A stretch of 64,000 nucleotides of DNA from Longimicrobium terrae (GTDB lineage: Bacteria > Gemmatimonadota > Gemmatimonadetes > Longimicrobiales > Longimicrobiaceae), in NCBI RefSeq assembly GCF_014202995.1, contig NZ_JACHIA010000010.1, positions 124,001-188,000 on the forward strand, in the 5' to 3' direction. The notes below the pieces were generated by a model. The model was given only the letters and a program-made list of their open reading frames with translations. It was not told where the DNA came from and searched no databases. Shown here piece by piece: positions 43,839 to 52,646 of this stretch. Every line of letters starts with the position of its first letter. Positions within the stretch are counted from its first letter, which is position 1. The translations under genes and the position numbers were made by a program.

Positions 43839-44765
43839 GTGAACAAGCACCTGATTCTGCCCCTGGGCACCCACGTAACGCTGCGGCACCCGGCCACCAC
43901 CGGCGCCGGAGTGCTGATCGCGCCCGCGGGCGCCGTGGGCCACGTGGTCCGCGCGCCGGACGACGCCTCGCATTCCTACCGCGTCCGCCTGCCGGGCGGC
44001 GCGGAGGTGTCCGTGCGCCGCGAGCACCTCACCATCCGCAAGCAGGAGCACGCCGCCGCGCTGCACAAGGCAGGCGGGATGGTGGACGAGGCGGACATGT
44101 ACGCGCACGTGGCGCTGCGCTGCGTGGTGGGATCTCGCGCGTACGGGCTGCAGTCCAGCGCGTCGGACGTGGACCTGCGTGGCTTCTACCTGCCGCCGGC
44201 CCGGCTGCACTGGGCGCTGTACGGCGTGCCGGAGCAGCTGGAAAGCGCGGACAGCGACGAGGTCTACTGGGAGGCCGGCAAGTTTCTGGTGCTGGCGCTC
44301 AAGGCCAATCCCAACGTGCTGGAGTGCCTGTACACGCCCCTGGTGCGCGACGCCACGGCCATCGGCCAGGAGCTGCTGGACAACCGGCACCGATTTCTGT
44401 CGCGCCGCGTCTACCAGACGTTCAACGGCTACGTGATTTCGCAGTTCAAGCGGCTGGAGACGGACTTTCGCATGGACGGCGCGCCGCGGTGGAAGCACGC
44501 CATGCACCTGATCCGCCTGCTGCTTTCCGGCATCGGAGCGCTGCGAGAGGGCGCGCTCCCCGTGGCGGTAGAGGATGAACATCGCGCGGCGCTGCTGGAC
44601 GTGCGCGCGGGCAGCGCGCCGTGGGATGAGGTGAACCAGTGGAGGCTGGCGCTGCACCGCGACTTTGACGCGGCCTACGCCGCCACGGCGCTGCCGGAAG
44701 CGCCCGACTACGACTGGGCGAACGACTTTCTGGTCCGCGCGCGGCGAAGTGCCGTGGAGGGATGA
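43839..44765 (+). CDS. RlaP nucleotidyltransferase (DNA polymerase beta superfamily), copy 1
   Basis: This 308-residue protein has an N-terminal SH3-like beta domain (about residues 1-70) and a nucleotidyltransferase core with the signature CVVGSRAYGLQSSASDVDLR (G-S, then the D-x-D of the polymerase-beta fold) and helices to the C-terminus. It matches the RNA-repair-associated RlaP family (PF10127), which is predicted to add or modify nucleotides at RNA ends. AGAGGAG precedes the ATG. The N-terminal domain is absent from the second RlaP at 44995. Confidence 0.88.
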   Translation: MNKHLILPLGTHVTLRHPATTGAGVLIAPAGAVGHVVRAPDDASHSYRVRLPGGAEVSVRREHLTIRKQEHAAALHKAGGMVDEADMYAHVALRCVVGSRAYGLQSSASDVDLRGFYLPPARLHWALYGVPEQLESADSDEVYWEAGKFLVLALKANPNVLECLYTPLVRDATAIGQELLDNRHRFLSRRVYQTFNGYVISQFKRLETDFRMDGAPRWKHAMHLIRLLLSGIGALREGALPVAVEDEHRAALLDVRAGSAPWDEVNQWRLALHRDFDAAYAATALPEAPDYDWANDFLVRARRSAVEG

Positions 44766-44994
44766 GGAGAAGTACGAAAGTACGATAAGTACGAGAGGGG
44801 CCGTTCCGGGCGCGGGCGGCTTCGGCTCGCGCCCTCCATCCGCGGCGCCTGGCCGTTCGTCCGGCACGGCCGGAGCCGGCGACCGGGGCTCTCCGGGCAA
44901 GATCCGCCGATTGAAGCGCGAGTCCGGACCGGACACATTCGCACTCACGCACCCAGCACTGACGCACTCACGCACTTCCCTTTCGTACTTTTCC
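44766..44994. repeat. Word-repeat gap between the two RlaP genes
   Basis: On the left are AGTACG words (AAGTACGAAAGTACGATAAG, 44769-44788). On the right are CGCACTCACGCACCCAGCAC and CTTTCGTACTTTTCC; AGTACGAAAG and CTTTCGTACT are inverted copies. The CGCACTCACGCAC words equal those after rtcB. No gene lies in this 229-bp gap, although it interrupts an otherwise tight operon. Confidence 0.75.
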
Positions 44995-45765
44995 ATGATG
45001 ACGGACCCGCGCCTGCGCGCCGAAATCCACGCGCACCCCTACCCGCTCCTCTTCGCCACCGTGAGCGGCGCGCACCTGTACGGATTCCCCTCCGCCGACT
45101 CCGACCACGACCTGCGCGGCGTGCACCTGCTGCCGCTGGAGCACCTGGTGGGCCTGTCCACCGGCGAGGAAACCATCTCGCTGGAGCACGTGCGCGACGG
45201 CGCCGAGGTGGACCTGGTGACGCACGAGGCGCGCAAGTTCATGCGCCTGCTGCTGCGCAACAATGGCTACGTGCTGGAGCAGCTGTACTCGCCCCTGATC
45301 GTCCACACGACGGCGGGACATGATGAACTGAAGCACATCGCGCGCGGCTGCATCACGCGCGGGTGCGTGCGGCACTACGCCGGCTTCGCGGCCGGCCAGT
45401 GGCGTCTCTGGGAAGGCGAACAGCCGCCCCGCGTAAAGCCGCTGCTCTACCTGTACCGCGTGCTGCTGACGGGAATCGTGCTGCTGCGCACGGGGCGGGT
45501 GAACGCGTCGCTGCCGTCGTGCAATTACGACATCGGCCTGCCGTACATCGACGACCTGATCGCGCGAAAGGTGAACGGCGACGAGCAGGGACTGATCGCC
45601 GGCGCCGACGTGGAGTTTCACCGCGCGGAGTACCTGCGGTTGCGCGCGATGTTGATGGAGTCCGCGGAGCGCAGCACGCTTCCCGATGCGCCCTCGGACG
45701 AAACCCGCCGCGCGCTGCACGATCTGCTGGTCCGCCTGCGGATGCCGCCGTCCGCCGCCGCGTGA
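44995..45765 (+). CDS. RlaP nucleotidyltransferase, copy 2
   Basis: This 256-residue protein consists of the nucleotidyltransferase core alone: ATVSGAHLYGFPSADSDHDL with the D-x-D motif, then RGVHLLPLEHLVGL and helices (KFMRLLLRNNGYVLEQLYSP, YLYRVLLTGIVLLRTGRVNA). It shares fold and operon with copy 1 but is clearly diverged, so the two probably act on different ends or as a heteromer. The GS of the family signature reads SGAH here, a modest deviation. Adjacent ATGs lie at 44995 and 44998. It ends 14 nt before the frameshifted gene. Confidence 0.88.
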   Translation: MMTDPRLRAEIHAHPYPLLFATVSGAHLYGFPSADSDHDLRGVHLLPLEHLVGLSTGEETISLEHVRDGAEVDLVTHEARKFMRLLLRNNGYVLEQLYSPLIVHTTAGHDELKHIARGCITRGCVRHYAGFAAGQWRLWEGEQPPRVKPLLYLYRVLLTGIVLLRTGRVNASLPSCNYDIGLPYIDDLIARKVNGDEQGLIAGADVEFHRAEYLRLRAMLMESAERSTLPDAPSDETRRALHDLLVRLRMPPSAAA

Positions 45766-45779
45766 CGGAAAAGGCGACG

Positions 45780-46339
45780 ATGAAGATCGGGATCGAGGTC
45801 CAGCCGTGGGTCATGGAAGACGGCAACTACGGCGACTTCGCCGTGGGCGAAACGGAGTGGTTCGCGGTCGAATTCCTGGGTCCGCTCGCCCCCTGCGCGC
45901 CCGCGGAGCCGCGCCTGCATCCGCGCGGCGGCGCCGTTTACGACGTGACCGCACGTGTCGTGTACCGGGATGAACGTGTGTGGATGATCGACATCGGCGT
46001 CCTCGCGTTCTGCGACGCCGGCGACCCGGCCGATGTACGGGCGGGCGACTGGTCACGGGGATGGTTCACCTCGGCATCGACCCATTCGTCTTCCGCGACC
46101 GGCACGCAGGCGTTCCCGGCGTGCCGGAGGCCATCTACCGCTGGCGCATCACCCGCATCCGCGAGCACACCGCGCCCGAACCGCCGCGGGACGTGTGGCG
46201 CAGCTTTGAAGAAACACCGTGGACCGTGCGCGACGTGTCCAAAACCGCGGCGTGGAACACGCGCCCCGGCTTTGAGACGACGTATCTGATGGATTGCGAA
46301 CGACTGAACCAGGCGCCCGTACGGGGCGTGGAGACATGA
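45780..46339 (+). pseudogene. Operon gene of unknown family, split by a one-base frameshift
   Basis: The first half reads MKIGIEVQPWVMEDGNYGDF up to about RAGDWSRG in one frame. The rest (MVHLGIDPFVFRDRHAGVPG to CERLNQAPVRGVET) is in the next frame, which ends with TGA overlapping the pnkp ATG (46336-46339). The shift occurs at ACGGGGATGG (46056-46065); one additional G in the G-run would give a single protein of about 187 residues. The precise ATGA coupling to pnkp argues that the second frame is the true end. The cause is either a sequencing or assembly error, a natural lesion, or, less likely, programmed frameshifting. No known domain is recognised; its place between RlaP and Pnkp suggests a repair accessory. 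Confidence 0.7.
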
Positions 46340-48921
46340 CCGAGATCAACGACATTTCAGAGTCCGGCCGGGCGCCCGCCGCCATTGACATTCCCGACCT
46401 TTCCATGGTGGTGCTGGTGGGCGCGTCCGGATGCGGAAAGAGCACGTTTGCGCGCCGCTTCTTCCGGCCCACGGAGATCCTGTCGAGCGACTTCTTCCGC
46501 GCGATGGTGGCGGATGACGAGCTGGACCAGAGCGCTACGCCCGACGCGTTCGAGGCGCTGCACTTCGTGGCGCGCAAGCGGCTGCGGGCCGGGCGGCTCA
46601 CCGTCATCGACGCCACCAACACGCAGCCTATGGCGCGCCGCCCGCTGGTGGCAATCGCGCGGGAAACGCACGTCATCCCCGTCGCCATCGTGCTGAACGT
46701 GCCGGAGCGCGTGTGCCGCGACCGCAACGCCCGGCGCGCGGACCGGCAGGTGCCGCCGCACGCCATCGCCATGCAGAGCCGGCAGCTGCGCGACTCGCTG
46801 CGGGCGCTTCGCAAGGAGGGGTTCCGCCACGTCTTCATCCTGAGCGACCGCGAGATCGACGACCTGCGCGAGATCCGCCGCGAGCCGCTGTGGAACGACC
46901 GCCGCGGCGACCACGGCCCGTTCGACCTCATCGGCGACGTGCACGGCTGCGGCGACGAGATGGACGAACTGCTGGCCGCGCTGGGCTACGTGCCGGGCGA
47001 GGACGGCGTGCCGCGTCATCCGGCGGGGCGCAAGGCAGTCTTCCTGGGCGACCTGGTGGACCGCGGGCCGCGCGTGGCCCACGTCCTGGAAACCGCGATG
47101 GCGATGGTGGAGGCCGGATCCGCGATGGCCGTCCCCGGCAACCACGACGTCAAGCTGGTGCGCGCGCTCCGCGGCAAGAACGTGCAGGTGCGGCACGGGC
47201 TGCAGACCACGCTGGACGACCTGGCCGCGCGCACGCCCGAGTTCCGCGACCGCGTGGCCCGCTTCCTGGATGGCCTGCCCAGCCACTACATGCTGGACGG
47301 CGGCGCGCTGGTCGCCGCGCACGCCGGGCTCAGGGAGGAGTTCCAGGGGCGCGGCTCCGGCGCCGTCCGCGAGTTTGCGCTGTACGGCGAAACCACGGGC
47401 GAAACGGACGAGTTCGGCCTTCCCGTCCGCACGAACTGGGCGGCGGAGTACCGCGGGCCGGCGACGGTCGTCTACGGCCACACGCCCGTTCCGCGGCCGG
47501 AGTGGCTGAACCGCACGCTCAACATCGACACGGGATGCGTGTTCGGCGGCAGCCTCACGGCGCTGCGCTGGCCGGAGCGGGAACTGGTTTCCGTCCCCGC
47601 GCGCGCCGTGTACGCGGAGCCCGCGCGTCCCTTTCTGGTAGAGGCCGAGGCGGTGCTTTCCGCGCAGCAGCGGGAGGATGAACTGCTGGACATCGACGAC
47701 GTCAGCGGCACGCGGCGGGTGGAGACGGGGCTGCAGCGCACGGTGACGCTCCGGGCGGAAAACACGGCGGCGGCGCTGGAGGTGATGAGCCGCTTTGCCG
47801 CCGACCCGCGGTGGCTGGTGTACCTGCCGCCCACCATGTCGCCCTCGCAGACCAGCCGCGCGCCCGGCCTGCTGGAGAACCCGGCGGAGGCGTTCGACTA
47901 CTTCCGCAAGGAAGGCGTCGCGGAGGTCATGTGCCAGGAGAAGCACATGGGATCCCGCGCCGTCGTGGTCGTCTGCCGCGACGAGGACGCGGCGGCGCGG
48001 CGCTTCGGCGTGCGCGGCGACGGGATCGGCATCATCTACACGCGCACCGGCCGCCGCTTCTTTGACGACCGCGCGCTTGAGGGTGAGGCGCTGTCCATCG
48101 TCCGCGACGCGATGACGGCGTCCGGGTTCTGGGAGCGGATGGACACGGACTGGGCCGTGCTGGACTGCGAACTGATGCCCTGGTCCGCCAAGGCGCAGGA
48201 GCTGATCCGGTCGCAGTACGCTTCCGTGGGCGCCGCCGCGCGCGCGTCGCTGGGCGAGGCCGCGGATGCGCTGCGCCGCGCCGAGGCCCGCGGCGCGGGG
48301 GTGGATGCGCTGCGTGCGCGGACGGAGGAGCGGCTGGGCGCGGCGGAGGCGTACATCGCCTCGTACAACCGCTACGTCTGGCCGGTGAATTCGGTGGATG
48401 ACCTGCGTCTGGCGCCGTTCCACATCCTGGCGACTGCGGGCGCGGTGCACACCAGCCGCGACCACCGCTGGCACATGGAGCAGATCGACGCCATCCGCGC
48501 AGGCGGCGAGCGGCTGCTGTACGCCACGGGGCGCCGCGTGGTGAACCTGGCGGATGCGGAAAGCGAGGCCGCCGCCGTCGCGTGGTGGGAGGAGATGACC
48601 GGCGCTGGCGGCGAAGGGATGGTCGTGAAGCCGATGGACTTCGTGGCGCGGGGGACGCGGGGGATCGTGCAGCCCGCGGTAAAGTGCCGCGGCCGCGAGT
48701 ACCTGCGGCTGATCTACGGCCCGGAGTACACCGCGCCGGAAAACCTGGAGCGGCTGCGGGCGCGCGGGCTTGGCGCCAAGCGTTCGCTGGCGCTGCGCGA
48801 GTTCGCGCTGGGGGTTGAGGGGCTGGAGCGGTTCGTGGCGGGCGAGCCGCTGCGCCGCGTGCACGAGTGCGTGTTCGGCGTGCTCGCGCTGGAGTCCGAG
48901 CCCGTGGACCCGCGCCTGTAG
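46336..48921 (+). CDS. pnkp: Pnkp, polynucleotide kinase-phosphatase-ligase
   Basis: This 861-residue protein heals and seals broken RNA. It has an N-terminal 5'-kinase (P-loop GASGCGKS, residues 29-36; SSDFFRAM), a central 2',3'-phosphatase of the metallophosphoesterase type (FDLIGDVHGCGDE, LGDLVDRGP, PGNHDVKLV, VYGHTPVP) and a C-terminal adenylyltransferase with the nucleotidyl Lys in CQEKHMGSRAVVVV and later GGEGMVVKPMDF. All three modules look intact. Pnkp needs Hen1 to activate its ligase module; hen1 starts the same operon. The ATG at 46336 overlaps the previous stop. It lies 14 kb from RtcB, which covers different end chemistry. Confidence 0.96.
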   Translation: MTEINDISESGRAPAAIDIPDLSMVVLVGASGCGKSTFARRFFRPTEILSSDFFRAMVADDELDQSATPDAFEALHFVARKRLRAGRLTVIDATNTQPMARRPLVAIARETHVIPVAIVLNVPERVCRDRNARRADRQVPPHAIAMQSRQLRDSLRALRKEGFRHVFILSDREIDDLREIRREPLWNDRRGDHGPFDLIGDVHGCGDEMDELLAALGYVPGEDGVPRHPAGRKAVFLGDLVDRGPRVAHVLETAMAMVEAGSAMAVPGNHDVKLVRALRGKNVQVRHGLQTTLDDLAARTPEFRDRVARFLDGLPSHYMLDGGALVAAHAGLREEFQGRGSGAVREFALYGETTGETDEFGLPVRTNWAAEYRGPATVVYGHTPVPRPEWLNRTLNIDTGCVFGGSLTALRWPERELVSVPARAVYAEPARPFLVEAEAVLSAQQREDELLDIDDVSGTRRVETGLQRTVTLRAENTAAALEVMSRFAADPRWLVYLPPTMSPSQTSRAPGLLENPAEAFDYFRKEGVAEVMCQEKHMGSRAVVVVCRDEDAAARRFGVRGDGIGIIYTRTGRRFFDDRALEGEALSIVRDAMTASGFWERMDTDWAVLDCELMPWSAKAQELIRSQYASVGAAARASLGEAADALRRAEARGAGVDALRARTEERLGAAEAYIASYNRYVWPVNSVDDLRLAPFHILATAGAVHTSRDHRWHMEQIDAIRAGGERLLYATGRRVVNLADAESEAAAVAWWEEMTGAGGEGMVVKPMDFVARGTRGIVQPAVKCRGREYLRLIYGPEYTAPENLERLRARGLGAKRSLALREFALGVEGLERFVAGEPLRRVHECVFGVLALESEPVDPRL

Positions 48922-48962
48922 TGCGCGGGCGGATGGTTTGGTGCGGACCGGCGGAGTTCGCG

Positions 48963-49448
48963 GGCGGCCCCCACCCGGGCCGGCACCACCGGCCCACCCT
49001 CCCCCAAAAAAGACTGGGGGAGGGTTGGGGCGGGGCGGAGGATTCGGCGCGGGAGCGGAGATCGTCGCGTGAGCGGATTCCGTTGAGCGAATGAATCCGC
49101 CGCTCAAACGGCGGGAACCCCCGACACCGGCCGCTGGCGCGTCCGGTTCGGGGCTTCAACCGCACAGGGGATCCGCGCACAGGGTCGCCTCCGCAGTCCG
49201 CGAAGGCGGACTTCGTGTTTGCGAGGCGCGGTTTCAACCGCCGGGCCAAAGCGCGCCCGTCCGAGCCGCAGCCGGCGCTCGCGCGGAGGTCTCCCTTTCT
49301 CCCGCGGAGCGGGGGAGAGGGCCGGGGAGAGGGGGCCTCTCCGGCCGCGCAGCACCATCCGGAACGTGAAGTCGTTGCCGTTCTCCCCTCCCCGCGCTTC
49401 TGCTTCGGCCGGGAGGGGAGCGGCGAGGGGCCGGGGGAGGGGCCTCCC
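48963..49448 (-). repeat. Composite repeat array R2-R1-R5-R4-R6, minus orientation
   Basis: R2 at 48963-49030, R1 at 49083-49164, R5 at about 49187-49253, R4 at about 49288-49345 and R6 at about 49373-49448. This is the most complete array, and its order is the exact reverse of the plus-orientation arrays. It separates pnkp from a convergent lipoprotein gene. Confidence 0.88.
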
Positions 49449-49508
49449 CGTCCGGCGCTGGGCGAAACCATCCGCGGCACCTGATAACCATCCCCGCACC
49501 GACAGAAA

Positions 49509-49543
49509 CGCCGGCCCGGAGCAATCCGGGCCGGCGTTTCTCT
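49509..49543 (-). terminator. Bidirectional terminator-like hairpin
   Basis: CGCCGGCCCGGA pairs with TCCGGGCCGGCG over GCAA. GTTTCTCTTT follows on the plus strand and GTTTCTGTC on the minus strand, so it can serve the minus-strand lipoprotein gene and read-through from the array. Confidence 0.75.
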
Positions 49544-49609
49544 TTCCTGATCGCGTCATTCCCTCGCCACGCGACTCATCCCATCAACCGGGCGGATGAC
49601 GCCGGTCAC

Positions 49610-50752
49610 CTACTGCGGGTTGGTGCCGCCGTCTCCGCCGGACCCGTTGGCCATCCGGATCAGCCCCATGACGGCGACGCGCCGGTCGTACCGGAACCCG
49701 TTCAGCTGGCCGGCGGAAATCCGCCCCAGCTCCGAATCCAGGCACGCGAGCGTGGAGGCGGAAAACACCGTGGCGGGGCACTGCACGCCCAGCCGCGCCA
49801 GAAACGACAGCAGCGAGTTGTTCGCCGGCGTCGACGACGACGCGCTGGCGGCCGGGTACTGCGTCTGCACGAACGCCGTGAACGAGCGCGTCGCGCCCAG
49901 CGGATGCCCGTCGCCCACGTCCGGGAACAGCGATCCGTTGGCCGCCTGCACCCCCAGCGACGCCCCCGTGCCGGACTGCAGGAACGCACCCAGCCGCAGG
50001 TTGCGCATCACCGGCAGCATCGTCTCGCCCGCGGCCAGCTCCGGGCGCGCTTCCAGCATGCGGTACCAGATCATCTGCTCCAGCACGTTGCCGGCGACCT
50101 CCTCGCCCACGGAGTTCTGCCCGTCCTGGTGCGCCGCCAGTTCGTGCGCGATGGTGGGAATCAGCCGCAGCGGGTTCTCGTTGATCAGCCGCGCGTTCAC
50201 CCGCAGCAGCAGGCGCCCGTTCGTCAGCACCACCATGTCGGCCGGCACGCTTTCCGGAAGCGCGCTGCTGAAGATGATTCCCGCCAGCCGCAGCGCGCCG
50301 TTGGGCATGCTGTCGGTGAGCACGGAGCGCTCCAGCTGCTCCGCCCCGGCGTAGGTCAGCGCGCCCACCAGCGCCACGCGCAACCCCACGTAGCGCGTGC
50401 TGTCGCCCACCTGCCCGATGGACGGGTCGGTGGTGCGAAAACGGTGAAAGGCGCGCACCGAATCCAGCAGCCGCGACTGCGGCCCCGGGTTCATGAGCGA
50501 GTCCGCGGCCGCGTGCGCCGCCAGCAGCGCCAGCCCCTGCGACTCGTTCACCGGCGCGCCGCCCGCCACCTGCAGGCCGGAAAAGGAGCTCTGCACGGCG
50601 TTGCGGTACCCGGCGCTGGTCAGCCGCCAGGGGCGCTGGGCAAGCAGCGCCTCCGCCGTCCGGGGCCGCTCCACCACTACGCCGCTGGAGTCGCCGTTGC
50701 ACGCGGCCATCACGGCCAGCGCGGGAACCAGGGAGCAAAGCAGTCGCTTCAT
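49610..50752 (-). CDS. Lipoprotein of unknown function
   Basis: This 380-residue protein has a lipobox (LVPALAVMAACNG). The mature part is mostly helical: SAGYRNAVQSSFSGLQVAGG, LLDSVRAFHRFRTTDPSIGQ and IPTIAHELAAHQDGQNSVGE. The HELAAH string has one residue too many for HExxH, so I do not call it a peptidase, but a His/Glu site is possible. The upstream frame to 50824 is non-coding; the ATG at 50752 begins the signal. It is divergent from the CDF transporter. Confidence 0.75.
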   Translation of the reverse strand: MKRLLCSLVPALAVMAACNGDSSGVVVERPRTAEALLAQRPWRLTSAGYRNAVQSSFSGLQVAGGAPVNESQGLALLAAHAAADSLMNPGPQSRLLDSVRAFHRFRTTDPSIGQVGDSTRYVGLRVALVGALTYAGAEQLERSVLTDSMPNGALRLAGIIFSSALPESVPADMVVLTNGRLLLRVNARLINENPLRLIPTIAHELAAHQDGQNSVGEEVAGNVLEQMIWYRMLEARPELAAGETMLPVMRNLRLGAFLQSGTGASLGVQAANGSLFPDVGDGHPLGATRSFTAFVQTQYPAASASSSTPANNSLLSFLARLGVQCPATVFSASTLACLDSELGRISAGQLNGFRYDRRVAVMGLIRMANGSGGDGGTNPQ

Positions 50753-51020
50753 CAACACAACCGAGTGTGGCGGGTGGGTCAGGAAACCCGGCGCGGATCT
50801 TCGCGGGCGGCCGCCGCTCGTCATCCGGGGCCGTGCGGCAACATCCGCCCGCGAACGCCGTGCCGCAAGCCCGCGCGGCGGCGGCGCACGATCGCCGCGG
50901 CACCGCTTTTTTTTATCGGCCGTAGCACCGCGGGCAATGCCGGGGAATGCAACGCGGGGGCGGTCCGAGTCGTGACACCACGGCGCGCCGCAACGGGCAT
51001 CATCCAGGGGTGGAGACGGA

Positions 51021-51983
51021 ATGGGTCAGCAGCAGGAAGCACGGTCCGCGGCCGCCGCGGAACCGCCGCGCGAGTCGAACGCGGCCATCTACGCGTCCAT
51101 CGCCGCCAACGTCATCATCGCCATCACCAAGTTCGTCGCGGCCGCGTTCACCGGCAGTTCGGCGATGGTGGCGGAGGGCGTGCACTCGCTGGTGGACTCG
51201 GCGGACGGCTCGCTGCTGCTCCTGGGCCGCAGCCGCAGCCGCCGTCCGCCGGACGCGCAGTATCCGTTCGGCCACGGGCGGGAACTGTACTTCTGGTCGC
51301 TCATCGTGGCGATCCTGTTCTTTGCGCTGGGCGGCGGCCTTTCCATCTACGAGGGGATCCGCCACATCATGGACCCGGAGCCGCTGCGCTCGCCCGGCTG
51401 GAACTACGCGGTGCTGGCCATCGCGGCGCTGGTGGACGGCGGATCGTTCGTTGTCGGCTACCGGCAGTTTCGCGCGCACGCGGCCGGCCGCGGGTTCATG
51501 CGCACGGTCCGCGAAAGCAAGGACCCGGCGCTGTTCACCGTGGTGCTGGAGGACATCGCCGACCTGGCGGGGATCGCCATGGCGTTCCTGGGCGTGTTTC
51601 TCAGCCACCTGCTGGAGCTGCCGTGGCTGGACGGCGCGGCGTCCATCGGGGTGGGGCTGGTGCTGGCGACGGTGGCGGTGCTGCTGCTGATCGAGAGCAA
51701 GGGGCTGCTGATCGGCGAGCGCGCGGACGCGGAGGTGGTGGAGCGCATCAACCGCGCGGCGGCGGAAACCCCGGGCGCGCACGTGGGCCGCATCCGCACC
51801 ATGCAGATGTCCCCGAGCGAGGTGCTGGTGACGCTGGATGTGACGTTCCAGGCCGGGCTTCCGCGCGAGGAGGTGCTGCACGCGGTGCAGGAGCTGGAGC
51901 GGCGCATCCGCGGCGCGGCGGATTCGCCGCTGCACGTGTACCTGGGGATTTCCGCCTTGACGGAGGGGCGGGCGGAGGCGTGA
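51021..51983 (+). CDS. Cation diffusion facilitator (CDF) transporter
   Basis: This 320-residue inner-membrane exporter of divalent cations has about six helices. The metal site residues are visible in helix 2 (EGVHSLVDSADGSLLLLG, HxxxD) and helix 5 (VVLEDIADLAGIAMAFLG), and there is a cytoplasmic C-terminal domain (VGRIRTMQMSPSEVLVTLDV). The N-terminal 18 residues are polar. The ion (Zn, Fe or Mn) cannot be told from these motifs alone. It is a single-gene unit. Confidence 0.92.
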   Translation: MGQQQEARSAAAAEPPRESNAAIYASIAANVIIAITKFVAAAFTGSSAMVAEGVHSLVDSADGSLLLLGRSRSRRPPDAQYPFGHGRELYFWSLIVAILFFALGGGLSIYEGIRHIMDPEPLRSPGWNYAVLAIAALVDGGSFVVGYRQFRAHAAGRGFMRTVRESKDPALFTVVLEDIADLAGIAMAFLGVFLSHLLELPWLDGAASIGVGLVLATVAVLLLIESKGLLIGERADAEVVERINRAAAETPGAHVGRIRTMQMSPSEVLVTLDVTFQAGLPREEVLHAVQELERRIRGAADSPLHVYLGISALTEGRAEA

Positions 51984-52094
51984 ATACCGCGGCGGCGGCG
52001 GCGGATAGAGAGACGCCTTCCAGTTGGGGATGTGGTTCGGGGTGGGGATGTGGTTCGAGGTGGGGATGAGGGTGGTGCGGGCCGCCGCGGGTGG

Positions 52095-52558
52095 GCCCTC
52101 ACCCCGCGTGCTGCGCACGACGACCCTCTCCCACAAACAGACGTGGGAGAGGGAGCACACCCCAGTGTCGTGGGCATCGGATGGTGCCGCTCCGCGAACA
52201 CGGAACAAGCGCGCGTCGGCGGGCATCGCCCCGGCGGTTGAAACCGCGCCTCGAACGACACGAAGTCCGCCTCCGCGGACTGGGGCCGAGACAATGCGCG
52301 TCCCCGAATGCAGTTGAAGCCCCGAACGGCGCCTGTGGGCGACGTGTCGGGGGTTCCCGCGGTTTGAGAGGCGGATTCATTCGCTCAACACACGTCGGGC
52401 GAACGACATTCCGGATCCCGCGCCGAACCGGCTCGCACCACTTCGCCCACGCGAGGCACTCCGCCGCCCCCACCGAACCCTCCGCCGCGCCCCCACCCTC
52501 CCCCAGTCTTTTTTGGGGGAGGGTGGGCGAGTAGTACGAGCCCGGGTGGGGGCCGCCC
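52095..52558 (+). repeat. Composite repeat array R3-R5-R1-R2
   Basis: R3 at 52095-52163, R5 at about 52229-52288, R1 at 52307-52389 (middle variant ACGGCGCCTGTGGGCG) and R2 at 52493-52558 (variant GGGCGAGTAGTACGAGCCC, a compensated change of the GGTGGTGCC hairpin). Short GGGGATGTGGTTCGxGGTG tandem words precede it at 52026-52070. Confidence 0.86.
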
Positions 52559-52577
52559 TGGAGTCCGCCCTACGCAC

Positions 52578-52603
52578 GACGGCCCGGCTTGCGCCGGGCC
52601 GTC
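52578..52603 (-). terminator. Terminator of the dynamin-like gene
   Basis: GACGGCCCGGC pairs with GCCGGGCCGTC over TTGC, 44 nt beyond the stop. The T-content after it on the minus strand is low. Confidence 0.6.
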
Positions 52604-52646
52604 TGTTCATCATGGCCATCGTCCCCACCGCCACGGAGGCGATGGA

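Noticed and set aside
49610-50752. Zincin peptidase based on HELAAH
   Set aside because: The spacing is HExxxH, not HExxH, and there is no downstream ligand pattern.
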